Positions 1 to 6,645 of a DNA stretch of 64,000 nt are shown here, one piece after another. The position numbers were made by a program, and so were the translations under genes. Positions within the stretch are counted from its first letter, which is position 1, and the number at the start of each line of letters is the position of its first letter. This DNA is from Gordonia rubripertincta. Lineage in GTDB: Bacteria; Actinomycetota; Actinomycetes; Mycobacteriales; Mycobacteriaceae. The DNA is taken from assembly GCF_038024875.1 (NCBI RefSeq), contig NZ_CP136136.1:4340001-4404000 (forward strand). Reading direction: 5' to 3'. Below the pieces are notes generated by a model that ran no database searches, had not been told where the DNA came from, and saw only the letters and a program-made list of their open reading frames with translations.

Positions 1-368
1 ACGAAGCCCAGCGCGCCGACGACGTGGGTGACCTCGACAAAGGTGGCGAACGACTTCGGCTCGGGCATGGAGTGGTAGATCGAGGCCAGGAGGTGGGTCT
101 TGCCGACGCCGAACCCGCCGTCGAGGTACAGGCCGATCCCCTGCGAGGGCGCCTTGCGCGAGAACAGGCCCTTCTTGCCGGAGCGGGCCTTCGAGGCCCG
201 GGCGACGAAGTCACGGGCCTTGGCGACCGCCTGGGCCTGCGACGGCTCCTTCGGATCGGGGATGTAGGAGTCGAAGCTCACGTCGTCGAAGGTCGACGGA
301 GGCACCATCTCATCGATGAGTGCATCCGGCGAGGTCGCAGGGTTGCGATCGCAAAGTCGGGCCACCAT
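1..368 (-). CDS. zapE: Cell division ATPase ZapE (AFG1 family), N-terminal part
   Basis: The first 122 codons of an AFG1/ZapE ATPase; the rest lies beyond the window edge. The protein opens MVARLCDRNPATSPDALIDE, followed by the family's MVPPxxFDDVSFxSY segment at residues 21-35. A Walker A motif, GGFGVGKT, sits near residues 84-91, followed by HLLASIYH. In proteobacteria ZapE is a Z-ring-associated ATPase; in M. tuberculosis the orthologue is Rv2670c, also divergent from a ribD-like gene. The ATG at 368 is preferred because it gives the full family N-terminus and lies 6 bases downstream of a TACCCT -10 element, so the mRNA is probably leaderless. Confidence 0.9.
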   Translation of the reverse strand, partial: MVARLCDRNPATSPDALIDEMVPPSTFDDVSFDSYIPDPKEPSQAQAVAKARDFVARASKARSGKKGLFSRKAPSQGIGLYLDGGFGVGKTHLLASIYHSMPEPKSFATFVEVTHVVGALGF

Positions 369-374
369 GTGTGG

Positions 375-380
375 AGGGTA
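375..380 (-). promoter_or_regulatory. -10 element of leaderless zapE promoter
   Basis: Read on the minus strand this is TACCCT, matching TANNNT, with six bases before the zapE ATG. Transcription would start at or next to the A of the start codon. No clear -35 is visible. This is inferred from spacing only. Confidence 0.55.
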
Positions 381-403
381 GCGATCTCCGGAAAGATGGA
401 TGC

Positions 404-1222
404 ATGTTCCACCTGCAGAAAGCGACCCAGGTCACATCCGCGGAGTCCGACGAGAAGGGGAACGACACACTGCTCGGCCTGGCCGAGCACTACCGCTATC
501 CACCACGCCCGTCCGAGGGGCCCGGTGCCGCGGCCCCTTTCGTTCGGGCCAACATGGTGGCCTCGATCGACGGCGCGGCCACCCACGACGGGAAATCGGG
601 CGGACTCGGCGGTGACGGGGACAAGACCGTCTTCCGGGTCCTGCGGGGCCTCGCCGACGTCATCCTCGTCGGTGCCGGGACCGCGACGACCGAGGGATAC
701 CGCCAGCCGCAACCCGACGAGGCGTTCGCCGGTCTCCGACAGGAGAACGGACAGGCAGCCGCTCCCGCGCTCGCGCTGGTGTCGCGGTCGCTCTCGATCC
801 CGCCGGACTACCCGCCGCTGAGCCACCCCGACACCGTCGTGCTCACGCGCGCGTCGGCCCCCGCAGAGCGGCGCGCCGCGCTCGTCGACGCCGGCGCCAC
901 CCTGATCGACTGCGGTGAGGACGACGTCGAGACCTCGGCGCTGATCGAGACCTGCGGTGAGCGGGGTTGGCCGCGGGTGCTCTGCGAGGGTGGCCCGAGC
1001 CTGCTCGGCTCGCTCATCGCCGACGACCTGCTCGACGAACTGTGCCTGACGACCAGCCCGCATCTGGCCGGCGGGAATGCCGGCCGCATCGCGGTTCGGG
1101 CCGCCGACGCCGAGCAAGAGGCCGCCGCACTCAAGGCGATGTCACCGGCCGCGATCATCACCGACGACGACGGTTACGTCTTCACGCGCTGGCTGCGCCG
1201 CGGCCGATCGTCCATCCACTGA
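404..1222 (+). CDS. Pyrimidine reductase family protein (RibD C-terminal domain)
   Basis: A 272-residue stand-alone RibD_C reductase, NADPH-dependent fold related to dihydrofolate reductase. The segment VRANMVASIDGAA near residues 48-60 is the substrate/nucleotide-binding signature, and LCEGGPSLLGSL near 193-204 is the conserved EGGPxLxG loop. There is no deaminase domain, so it is not a full riboflavin-pathway RibD. The orthologue Rv2671 has been reported to act as an alternative dihydrofolate reductase, so a folate role is possible. An in-frame start exists at 320, but it lies inside the zapE coding region; ATG 404 is preceded by GGAAAGATGG and gives the expected length. Confidence 0.85.
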   Translation: MFHLQKATQVTSAESDEKGNDTLLGLAEHYRYPPRPSEGPGAAAPFVRANMVASIDGAATHDGKSGGLGGDGDKTVFRVLRGLADVILVGAGTATTEGYRQPQPDEAFAGLRQENGQAAAPALALVSRSLSIPPDYPPLSHPDTVVLTRASAPAERRAALVDAGATLIDCGEDDVETSALIETCGERGWPRVLCEGGPSLLGSLIADDLLDELCLTTSPHLAGGNAGRIAVRAADAEQEAAALKAMSPAAIITDDDGYVFTRWLRRGRSSIH

Positions 1223-1263
1223 CCGAACGGATCACTGCACGGCCGTCGCCCGGCGTCGTTGAC

Positions 1264-1269
1264 TACGCT
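1264..1269 (+). promoter_or_regulatory. -10 element of leaderless lipoprotein promoter
   Basis: TACGCT followed by seven bases and then the ATG at 1277. This spacing predicts a transcript starting on the start codon and decides between that ATG and the in-frame start at 1259. Confidence 0.55.
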
Positions 1270-1276
1270 CGCGGAC

Positions 1277-2845
1277 ATGCGAAGAGCGCACGCCGTCACG
1301 GCAGTCCTGGGTGTGATCGTCGCGATCGGAGTGTCGTCGTGCGCCGTGGGCCCCGACCGCGGCCCCGAACTCATCCCCGGTGGCGGCGGCGGTCAGGGTC
1401 CGGCACCCTCGTCCTCCGCGCCGCCCCCGGCGCCGGCGCTCGCCGTACCGAGGACCGACCTCGAGTGGTCGGACTGCGCGGCAGGGACCGCCGGACGCTA
1501 CGACATCGCCCGCCCGGCCGGGGTGACCGTCGAATGCGCGGAGTTCGACTCCCCCGTCGACCGGAACAAGCCCGATGGAGAGGTCGTGCGGATCGCAGCG
1601 ACCCGGGCCCGCACCGCGGCGACGCCCGCCGACGCCGCGCCGCTCGTCCTCACCTCGGGATCGGATCTCCCGTCGTCGCGGACGCTCATGGTGATGACGT
1701 CCGGTCCGGGCCGGGCATTCCTCGACGCCCACCCGGTGGTGGCCGTCGACCATCGCGGCATTCCCCAGAGCGGGGACCTCGACTGCATGACCCGGCTCGA
1801 GCGGAGCACGATCGCCGACAACGGGCTCACGGCGCGCGGGGCCAGCACGGAGGCACGCATCTCCCGGCTCGCCTCGGCTGCGTCGTCGGCCTCGGACGGC
1901 TGTACCGAGACGCTGACGCCCTACCAGCTCAACTTCGGGGCGCAGTTCGCCGCCGCCGACCTCGAGACACTCCGGCAGCGTTGGGGCGTCGAACATCTGG
2001 GTCTCATCGGTGTCGGTGAGGGCTCCGACGTCGTCCTGGCGTACTCCTCCCTCTACGGCGGCCGCGCGGGACGCATCATCCTCGACACCCCGACGCCGTT
2101 CGGCGCGAACGCCCGCGATCGGGCGCAACTGCGCGCACAGGGAGTCCAGAGCGCGCTGCAGGGATTCGCGCAGCGATGCTCGACGCTGGACGGGTGCACG
2201 CTCGGCACCAACGGAGTGCGGGTGATGACCGGCCTGCTCACCGAGGCGCGCGCCGGACGTCTGGACGGACTGTCCGACACCACCACACTCAACGCCATCA
2301 CCACGACACTCGCGCTCGCCTCGGATCGCCCCGAGTCGCTGCTCGACCTGTCCCGCGCCATCGCCGCCGCCGATCGCGGCGACACCGGTGCGCTCGTCCG
2401 CCTCGCCGATCGGGCCGCGGCTCTGCGCACAACCGATGGAGCCCTGGTGTCGCGGTGCAACGACGTCACCGGCCCGGTGGGTCAGAACGAGATCCCCGGA
2501 CTCGTCGAGGCCTGGACCAAGCAGAACCCGCTGACCGGTTCCGACAGTGCCCTGTCACTGGTGCGCTGCAACGGCTGGGCGTCGGGCAGCGCGGTCCGCC
2601 CGCCGTCGTCGCTGCCCGCCGACCCCCTGATCCTCAACGGCACCCGGGACCCGGTGAACGGTGGCGAAGGCGCGAACACCCTCGTCCCGCTGTTCATGAA
2701 TGCCGGGGCCGAGCCCGTGACCGTCAGCTGGGACGGACTGGGCTTTTCGGTCCTCGGTCGCAGCGCCTGCGCCGCCCAGGTCGCGGTCGAATACGTGAAG
2801 AAGACACCTCTCGGAGGACCCACCCAGCGCGGCTGCCCCACCTAG
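1277..2845 (+). CDS. Secreted lipoprotein with TAP-like alpha/beta-hydrolase fold, probably catalytically dead
   Basis: 522 residues. The N-terminus, MRRAHAVTAVLGVIVAIGVS followed by SC, is a lipoprotein signal with lipobox VSSC, then a Gly/Pro/Ser-rich linker. The body matches tripeptidyl-aminopeptidase-like hydrolases (M. tuberculosis Rv2672, annotated as a possible secreted protease). At the nucleophile elbow the sequence reads GLIGVGEGSDVV, so glutamate (about residue 248) stands where the G-x-S-x-G serine should be. The acidic residue is kept in LILNGTRDP, but no histidine follows it; the usual GHG site reads WDGLGFSVL. I infer a binding or scaffold protein rather than a peptidase. It precedes aftC by 72 bases, so a cell-envelope role is plausible. 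Confidence 0.8.
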   Translation: MRRAHAVTAVLGVIVAIGVSSCAVGPDRGPELIPGGGGGQGPAPSSSAPPPAPALAVPRTDLEWSDCAAGTAGRYDIARPAGVTVECAEFDSPVDRNKPDGEVVRIAATRARTAATPADAAPLVLTSGSDLPSSRTLMVMTSGPGRAFLDAHPVVAVDHRGIPQSGDLDCMTRLERSTIADNGLTARGASTEARISRLASAASSASDGCTETLTPYQLNFGAQFAAADLETLRQRWGVEHLGLIGVGEGSDVVLAYSSLYGGRAGRIILDTPTPFGANARDRAQLRAQGVQSALQGFAQRCSTLDGCTLGTNGVRVMTGLLTEARAGRLDGLSDTTTLNAITTTLALASDRPESLLDLSRAIAAADRGDTGALVRLADRAAALRTTDGALVSRCNDVTGPVGQNEIPGLVEAWTKQNPLTGSDSALSLVRCNGWASGSAVRPPSSLPADPLILNGTRDPVNGGEGANTLVPLFMNAGAEPVTVSWDGLGFSVLGRSACAAQVAVEYVKKTPLGGPTQRGCPT

Positions 2846-2905
2846 GGCGAAGGCGGATCGGTGCTGGCCCGGAGGGTTCTGCGGAGAGTCGGAGGCCACC
2901 CGTAG

Positions 2906-2911
2906 TACGGT
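2906..2911 (+). promoter_or_regulatory. -10 element of leaderless aftC promoter
   Basis: TACGGT followed by six bases and the GTG at 2918. It supports the GTG start over the in-frame ATG at 2951. Confidence 0.5.
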
Positions 2912-2917
2912 GCGCGG

Positions 2918-4186
2918 GTGGCGAATCTCGACAGGTATCTCTATCCCCAGATGAGTGCGCAGCGGATCATCCCGATGATCCTGTGGCCGATCAGCCTGTT
3001 CATGGTCGTGCACCGCTCGCTGTTCCTGGGGGTCAACGGCGACCGCACCGACGACTTCAAGCCGGTGTACGCCGCCGCCTACAACTTCCTGAACAACCTG
3101 CCGGTCTACGGCGAGAACTACGCCACGGTGGACCCGCACTACCTGTACCCGCCGTCGGGCACCCTGCTGATGGCGCCGGTCGCGGTCATCGACTACGAAC
3201 GCGCGCGGTGGGCGTTCATCGCGGTCAGCGTCGTGGTCCTGCTGATCTGCGCCTACCTGTTGACCCGGATGTTCGGGTACGCCCTCAACTCATGGGTCAT
3301 GCCGACGGTGCTGTTCGTCTTCTTCTTCACCGAAACCGTCTCGCACACATTGATCTTCACGAACTTCAATTCGTTCGTGCTGCTGGGCATGATCGCCTTC
3401 CTGATGCTGATGCGGTCGCGGCACGACTGGTGGGCGGGCGTCCCGATGGGCCTGACGCTGGCCGTGAAACCCGTTCTGGCACCGCTGATGCTGCTGCCGC
3501 TGCTCAACCGGCAGTGGCGCGTGTTCGCCTTCGCCATCGTGATCCCGCTGGTACTGACCGCGATCGCCTGGCCGATGTCGGTGGACGCCGACGCATTCAT
3601 CAGCCGGACGGTCCCCTACCTCGGCGAGGCCCGCGACTACTACAACAGCTCGATCGCCGGCAACGGCGCCTACTTCGGCGTCGCGCCATGGCTGGTGCTG
3701 CTGCTGCGCGTCGCCTTCGTGCTGATGGCCGCGTTCTCGCTGTGGTTCCTGTATCGCTACTACCGCAAGACCAACGAGCTGCTCTGGCTCGCGACGTCGT
3801 CGGGCGTACTCCTGGGCACCACCTTCCTCGTGGGCTCACTGGGCCAGGGCTACTACTCCATGCTGCTGTTCCCACTGCTGATGACCGTGCTCCTGCCCGG
3901 ATCGGCGGTGCGCAACTGGCCGGCCTGGCTCGGCGTGTACGGCTGCATGACCTTTGACAGCTTCTACTCGCAGCGCTGGACGGCCTTCGGCTGGATGGTC
4001 GAGTACAACAAGGTGACGTGGGGCTGGTCGCTGCTGATGATCGCCGTGTTCTGCTCGCTGCTGTTCCGCTGGCTCGACATGCGGGCCGACGGGGTCGCCG
4101 GCGAGGACGTGGTGATGCGTTCGGAGAACGACGCTCCGCCGGCGCCGGCGGCGAAACCCGACGACGAGCTGTCGCTCTCGAAGTAG
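2918..4186 (+). CDS. aftC: Alpha-(1->3)-arabinofuranosyltransferase AftC
   Basis: A 422-residue polytopic membrane glycosyltransferase (GT87, DUF2029) that adds the branching alpha-1,3 arabinose in arabinogalactan and lipoarabinomannan, using decaprenyl-phospho-arabinose at the outer face of the membrane. The catalytic acidic motif TDDFKPVY lies at residues 44-51. The conserved DPHYLYPPSGTLLMAP, the TETVSHTLIFTNFNS segment and LGQGYYSMLLFP also match M. tuberculosis Rv2673. About ten hydrophobic segments are visible. The C-terminal tail of about 35 residues is charged and variable. Its presence indicates an arabinogalactan-containing cell wall. Confidence 0.93.
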   Translation: MANLDRYLYPQMSAQRIIPMILWPISLFMVVHRSLFLGVNGDRTDDFKPVYAAAYNFLNNLPVYGENYATVDPHYLYPPSGTLLMAPVAVIDYERARWAFIAVSVVVLLICAYLLTRMFGYALNSWVMPTVLFVFFFTETVSHTLIFTNFNSFVLLGMIAFLMLMRSRHDWWAGVPMGLTLAVKPVLAPLMLLPLLNRQWRVFAFAIVIPLVLTAIAWPMSVDADAFISRTVPYLGEARDYYNSSIAGNGAYFGVAPWLVLLLRVAFVLMAAFSLWFLYRYYRKTNELLWLATSSGVLLGTTFLVGSLGQGYYSMLLFPLLMTVLLPGSAVRNWPAWLGVYGCMTFDSFYSQRWTAFGWMVEYNKVTWGWSLLMIAVFCSLLFRWLDMRADGVAGEDVVMRSENDAPPAPAAKPDDELSLSK

Positions 4187-4223
4187 CGTCGCCGCGCGAC
4201 GCCGGCGAGATCCCGGACCGCGC

Positions 4224-4229
4224 TACCGT
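4224..4229 (+). promoter_or_regulatory. -10 element of leaderless msrB promoter
   Basis: TACCGT followed by seven bases and the msrB ATG at 4237. It suggests msrB has its own leaderless promoter besides any read-through from aftC. Confidence 0.5.
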
Positions 4230-4236
4230 GGAACGC

Positions 4237-4662
4237 ATGACCGACAGCAAGCCCGAGACCGAGAACCTCGCGAACCTCACCGACGAGGAATGGAAGCAGC
4301 GCCTCACCCCGGCCGAGTACCGGGTACTGCGCCAGGCCGGAACCGAAGCACCCTTCACCGGCGAGTACACCGACACCAAGACGGTCGGCGTCTACCGCTG
4401 CCGGGCCTGCGACACCGAGCTGTTCCGCAGCGAGCAGAAGTTCGAATCACATTGCGGCTGGCCGTCGTTCTTCTCCCCGCTCGCCGGAGACAAGATCATC
4501 GAGGTCGAGGACAATTCGCTCGGCATGAAGCGAGTGGAGGTCCTCTGCGCGAACTGCAAGAGCCACCTGGGACATGTGTTCGCCGGCGAGGGTTACGACA
4601 CCCCCACCGACCTGCGCTACTGCATCAACTCGATCAGCCTGAAGCTCGAGCCGGCCGAGTGA
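4237..4662 (+). CDS. msrB: Peptide-methionine (R)-S-oxide reductase MsrB
   Basis: A 141-residue cytoplasmic repair enzyme that reduces methionine-R-sulfoxide in proteins. Zinc-binding CxxC pairs are C55/C58 (YRCRACD) and C104/C107 (LCANCK). The family motif GWPSFF spans 75-80, and the catalytic cysteine is C129 in RYCINS. C73 in SHCGWPS is a possible resolving cysteine. Length and order match Rv2674, directly after aftC. It ends 37 bases before the tail of a convergent gene, with no obvious hairpin between them. Confidence 0.95.
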   Translation: MTDSKPETENLANLTDEEWKQRLTPAEYRVLRQAGTEAPFTGEYTDTKTVGVYRCRACDTELFRSEQKFESHCGWPSFFSPLAGDKIIEVEDNSLGMKRVEVLCANCKSHLGHVFAGEGYDTPTDLRYCINSISLKLEPAE

Positions 4663-4699
4663 CGCAGTAGCACAGGAGGTTCGGAGGGAAGGGCCAGAA

Positions 4700-5182
4700 C
4701 TAGCCGTTCTGTACCTTCTCCTGCTGTTCCTTCTCCTGCTGCTCCTTCTCCTGCTGTTCCTTCTCCTGCTGCTCCTTCTTCTCCCGCTCTTCCTTCTCCT
4801 TCTGCTCCCGCTCTTCCTTTTCCTTCTGCGCCTGCTCTTCCTTCAGCTGGTCCGGATCCTTCACCTCGGGCTGTGGAATGTCGATCTGATCCTCGTCGAC
4901 CGGCTCCTCTTCCGCCGGCTCCTCTTCCGCCGGCGCCGAGGCCGCCGGAGCGAGGTTCACCAGCTTGTGCTCGAACGACCCCGGTTCGGAGGCCGCGTCG
5001 TTGCCTCCGCCGCCGTACTCGCCGGGCATCGTGGAGATGACGTCGGGAGCGCAGGGGGCGAGCTGCCCGTTGGGGAGGAGCATCTTGCACGGCTGAGCGT
5101 TCGCGGTCGCGACGCCACCGGCAAGGGCGGCCGAGAAGACGAGCGCTGCGATGATGCGGGCCGCGGGGACGAGATGGTTCAT
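4700..5182 (-). CDS. Small secreted protein with Glu/Lys/Gln-rich repeat tail (paralogue A)
   Basis: 160 residues, function unknown. Residues 1-29 are a classic signal peptide (MNHLVPAARIIAALVFSAAL, then AGGVATANA|Q). The mature N-terminus has two cysteines, C32 and C44, around a conserved NGQLAPCAP, probably a disulfide. Residues 82-110 are acidic; residues 114-157 are Lys/Glu/Gln-rich and likely helical, ending in four EQQEK units. It is a tandem paralogue of the gene at 5397-5690: the first 50 residues are nearly identical and the tails are unrelated. ATG 5182 is chosen because it starts the signal peptide and follows an AAGGAA ribosome site; the longer frame to 5287 runs through the upstream regulatory sequence. 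Confidence 0.75.
   Translation of the reverse strand: MNHLVPAARIIAALVFSAALAGGVATANAQPCKMLLPNGQLAPCAPDVISTMPGEYGGGGNDAASEPGSFEHKLVNLAPAASAPAEEEPAEEEPVDEDQIDIPQPEVKDPDQLKEEQAQKEKEEREQKEKEEREKKEQQEKEQQEKEQQEKEQQEKVQNG
4715..4774 (-). repeat. 15-bp coding minisatellite (EQQEK), four copies
   Basis: Four head-to-tail 15-base units, cttctcctgctgttc or cttctcctgctgctc on the plus strand, begin at 4715, 4730, 4745 and 4760. They encode the EQQEK repeats at the C-terminus of the secreted protein. The units alternate by a single T/C change. The copy number could vary in frame by slippage. Confidence 0.85.
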
Positions 5183-5226
5183 GGGGGGTTCCTTCACGTC
5201 GAGTCGAACGTTGCTGTTCCCATATG

Positions 5227-5242
5227 TGAGACAGAGCTCACA
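5227..5242 (-). promoter_or_regulatory. CRP/GlxR-like site upstream of paralogue A
   Basis: On the minus strand it reads TGTGAGCTCTGTCTCA, i.e. TGTGA-N6-TCTCA, one mismatch from the CRP-family consensus TGTGA-N6-TCACA. It lies about 45 bases before the start codon. The same element occurs at the same place before the second paralogue. The binding protein is inferred. Confidence 0.5.
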
Positions 5243-5347
5243 TTCCATGTCATAACAGAGCCGGTAGGCGTTTTGTCCGATTCTCAAGCATTCGACCGAT
5301 TCGGATCAATCGACCAAGTCGCTTGTGCCACAGCGAATTCGACCAGA

Positions 5348-5378
5348 AGAGGCACCCGCAGTGCTCGCGGGTGCCTCT
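5348..5378 (-). terminator. Hairpin terminator between the two secreted-protein genes
   Basis: A perfect 12-base-pair stem (AGAGGCACCCGC paired with GCGGGTGCCTCT) with a 7-base loop, 18 bases downstream of the second paralogue's stop codon. There is no long T tract. It separates the two transcription units, so each paralogue is probably transcribed from its own promoter. Confidence 0.65.
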
Positions 5379-5396
5379 CTACGTGACTTGTGCTCG

Positions 5397-5690
5397 TCAC
5401 TTCTCGGGCGGTGCCTCGACCTCGGTCGGCTCCGGCTCCGGCTCCTCGACAATCGGTGAAGCCGGTTTCACCAGCACATGCTCGAACGACGCCGGATCAG
5501 AGGCCGGGTCGTTGCCGCCGCCCGGATCGCTCGGCGAGTGCGAGACCACTCCCGGGGCACACGGCGCGAGCTGACCGTTGGCCAGATGCAGCTGGCATGG
5601 CTGGGCGTTCGCGGCTGCGACACCGCCGGCGAGGGCGGCCGAGAAGATCAGCGCCGCGATGATGCGGGCCGCTGAGACGATATGGAGCAT
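5397..5690 (-). CDS. Small secreted protein, short acidic/proline tail (paralogue B)
   Basis: 97 residues, function unknown. The signal peptide (MLHIVSAARIIAALIFSAAL, then AGGVAAANA|Q) and the mature start with PC-x11-C around NGQLAPCAP are almost identical to the gene at 4700-5182. The shared region extends to the SFEHxLV segment near residue 69. The tail is then short and rich in Pro/Glu (EEPEPEPTEVEAPPEK) and lacks the repeats. ATG 5690 follows GGAGGAA and starts the signal peptide; the open frame extends to 5774 but runs through the CRP-like site. The two genes are a recent tandem duplication with replaced C-termini. Confidence 0.75.
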   Translation of the reverse strand: MLHIVSAARIIAALIFSAALAGGVAAANAQPCQLHLANGQLAPCAPGVVSHSPSDPGGGNDPASDPASFEHVLVKPASPIVEEPEPEPTEVEAPPEK

Positions 5691-5737
5691 GGTCGGGTGT
5701 TCCTCCACGTTGAGTCGAATCGGAGCTTCGCCTCGTT

Positions 5738-5753
5738 TGAGACGCAGATCACA
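5738..5753 (-). promoter_or_regulatory. CRP/GlxR-like site upstream of paralogue B
   Basis: On the minus strand it reads TGTGATCTGCGTCTCA, again TGTGA-N6-TCTCA, about 48 bases before the start codon. GAATGTGA, GTCTCA, TTCGACTC, ACGTG and the GGAA ribosome site are all kept between the two upstream regions, while the bases between them have drifted. Confidence 0.5.
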
Positions 5754-5859
5754 TTCCGCCTCATCGCGTACCACCCGCAGGGTTTCCGCCCGGTTTCATC
5801 CGTTGGAGCGACGACACGGGTCAGTCGACCACGTTCGGCGTACCTCTGGATGGTCCACG

Positions 5860-5896
5860 AAAAACACCGGGCACCCGCGATACGCGGGGCCCGGTG
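5860..5896 (-). terminator. Rho-independent terminator of the hemE-hemY-hemQ operon
   Basis: A 14-base-pair stem with one bulged base and an ATA-type 3-base loop (CACCGGGC...GCCCGGTG outer arm). On the minus strand it is followed directly by TTTTT. It starts 16 bases after the hemQ stop codon. Confidence 0.85.
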
Positions 5897-5911
5897 CCGG
5901 TGACTCTCGGG

Positions 5912-6607
5912 TCAGGGCAGAGCGTCGATGAGCGCCGAGACCTCGACGCGCGGTCCGGTGAAGAACGGCGTCTCCTCGCGGACGTGCATGCGTGCCTCGG
6001 TGGCGCGCAGGTCACGCATCAGGTCGACGATGCGATGCAGTTCCGGTGCCTCGAAGGCCAGCAGCCACTCGTAGTCACCGAGAGCGAACGACGACACCGT
6101 GTTGGCACGGACGTCCTTGTACTCGCGAGCGGCCTTGCCGTGGTCGGCAAGCATCTTGCGCCGCTCCTCGTCGGGCAGCAGGTACCACTCGTAGGACCGC
6201 ACGAACGGGTACACGCAGATGTAGTTACCCGCTTCCTCACCGGCGAGAAAGGCCGGGATGTGGCTCTTGTTGAACTCCGCGGGCCGGTGCAGCGCCACAT
6301 TGCTCCACACCGGGTTGCAGGCGCGACCGAGGACGGTCTCGCGACGGAACTTCGCGTACGCGGCCTGGATCGACTCGACGTCAGCGGCATGCCACCAGAT
6401 CATGAAATCGGCGTCGGCGCGGAGACCCGACACGTCGTACACGCCACGGACCACGACGCCGGTGTCCTCGAGGGACTTGAAGAAGTCGGCGGCATCCGAC
6501 TTGGCCTGGTCTCGGTCGGTGCCGAGCTCGCCGGGGCGGACGGCGAACACCGAGAACATCAGGTAGCGGATCGTGGAGTTGAGTTCTGCGTAATCCAAGC
6601 GGGCCAT
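5912..6607 (-). CDS. hemQ: Coproheme decarboxylase HemQ (ChdC)
   Basis: 231 residues, chlorite-dismutase fold. In the coproporphyrin-dependent pathway it decarboxylates iron-coproporphyrin III to haem b. Key residues, assigned by eye against actinobacterial ChdC, are the distal H116 in KSHIPAF, the radical tyrosine Y133 in VYPFVRSYEWY and the proximal haem ligand H156 in LADHGKAA. The N-terminus MARLDYAELN matches Rv2676c, so ATG 6607 is preferred over the in-frame ATG at 6616. It is the third gene of an operon with hemE and hemY, 38 bases after hemY. Confidence 0.95.
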   Translation of the reverse strand: MARLDYAELNSTIRYLMFSVFAVRPGELGTDRDQAKSDAADFFKSLEDTGVVVRGVYDVSGLRADADFMIWWHAADVESIQAAYAKFRRETVLGRACNPVWSNVALHRPAEFNKSHIPAFLAGEEAGNYICVYPFVRSYEWYLLPDEERRKMLADHGKAAREYKDVRANTVSSFALGDYEWLLAFEAPELHRIVDLMRDLRATEARMHVREETPFFTGPRVEVSALIDALP

Positions 6608-6645
6608 GACTGACATGGTGCCACCGCGGCCGGTGGGACGAACAG

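Noticed and set aside
5225..5242. An 18-base palindrome TGTGAGACAGAGCTCACA as operator upstream of paralogue A
   Set aside because: The second paralogue does not keep this symmetry; the 16-base TGTGA-N6-TCTCA reading is conserved in both copies.
5183..5287. Longer N-terminus of the secreted protein (start at 5287), with some resemblance to the paralogue's extension
   Set aside because: The resemblance follows conserved DNA elements (CRP-like site, ribosome site); a signal peptide must begin at the internal ATG.
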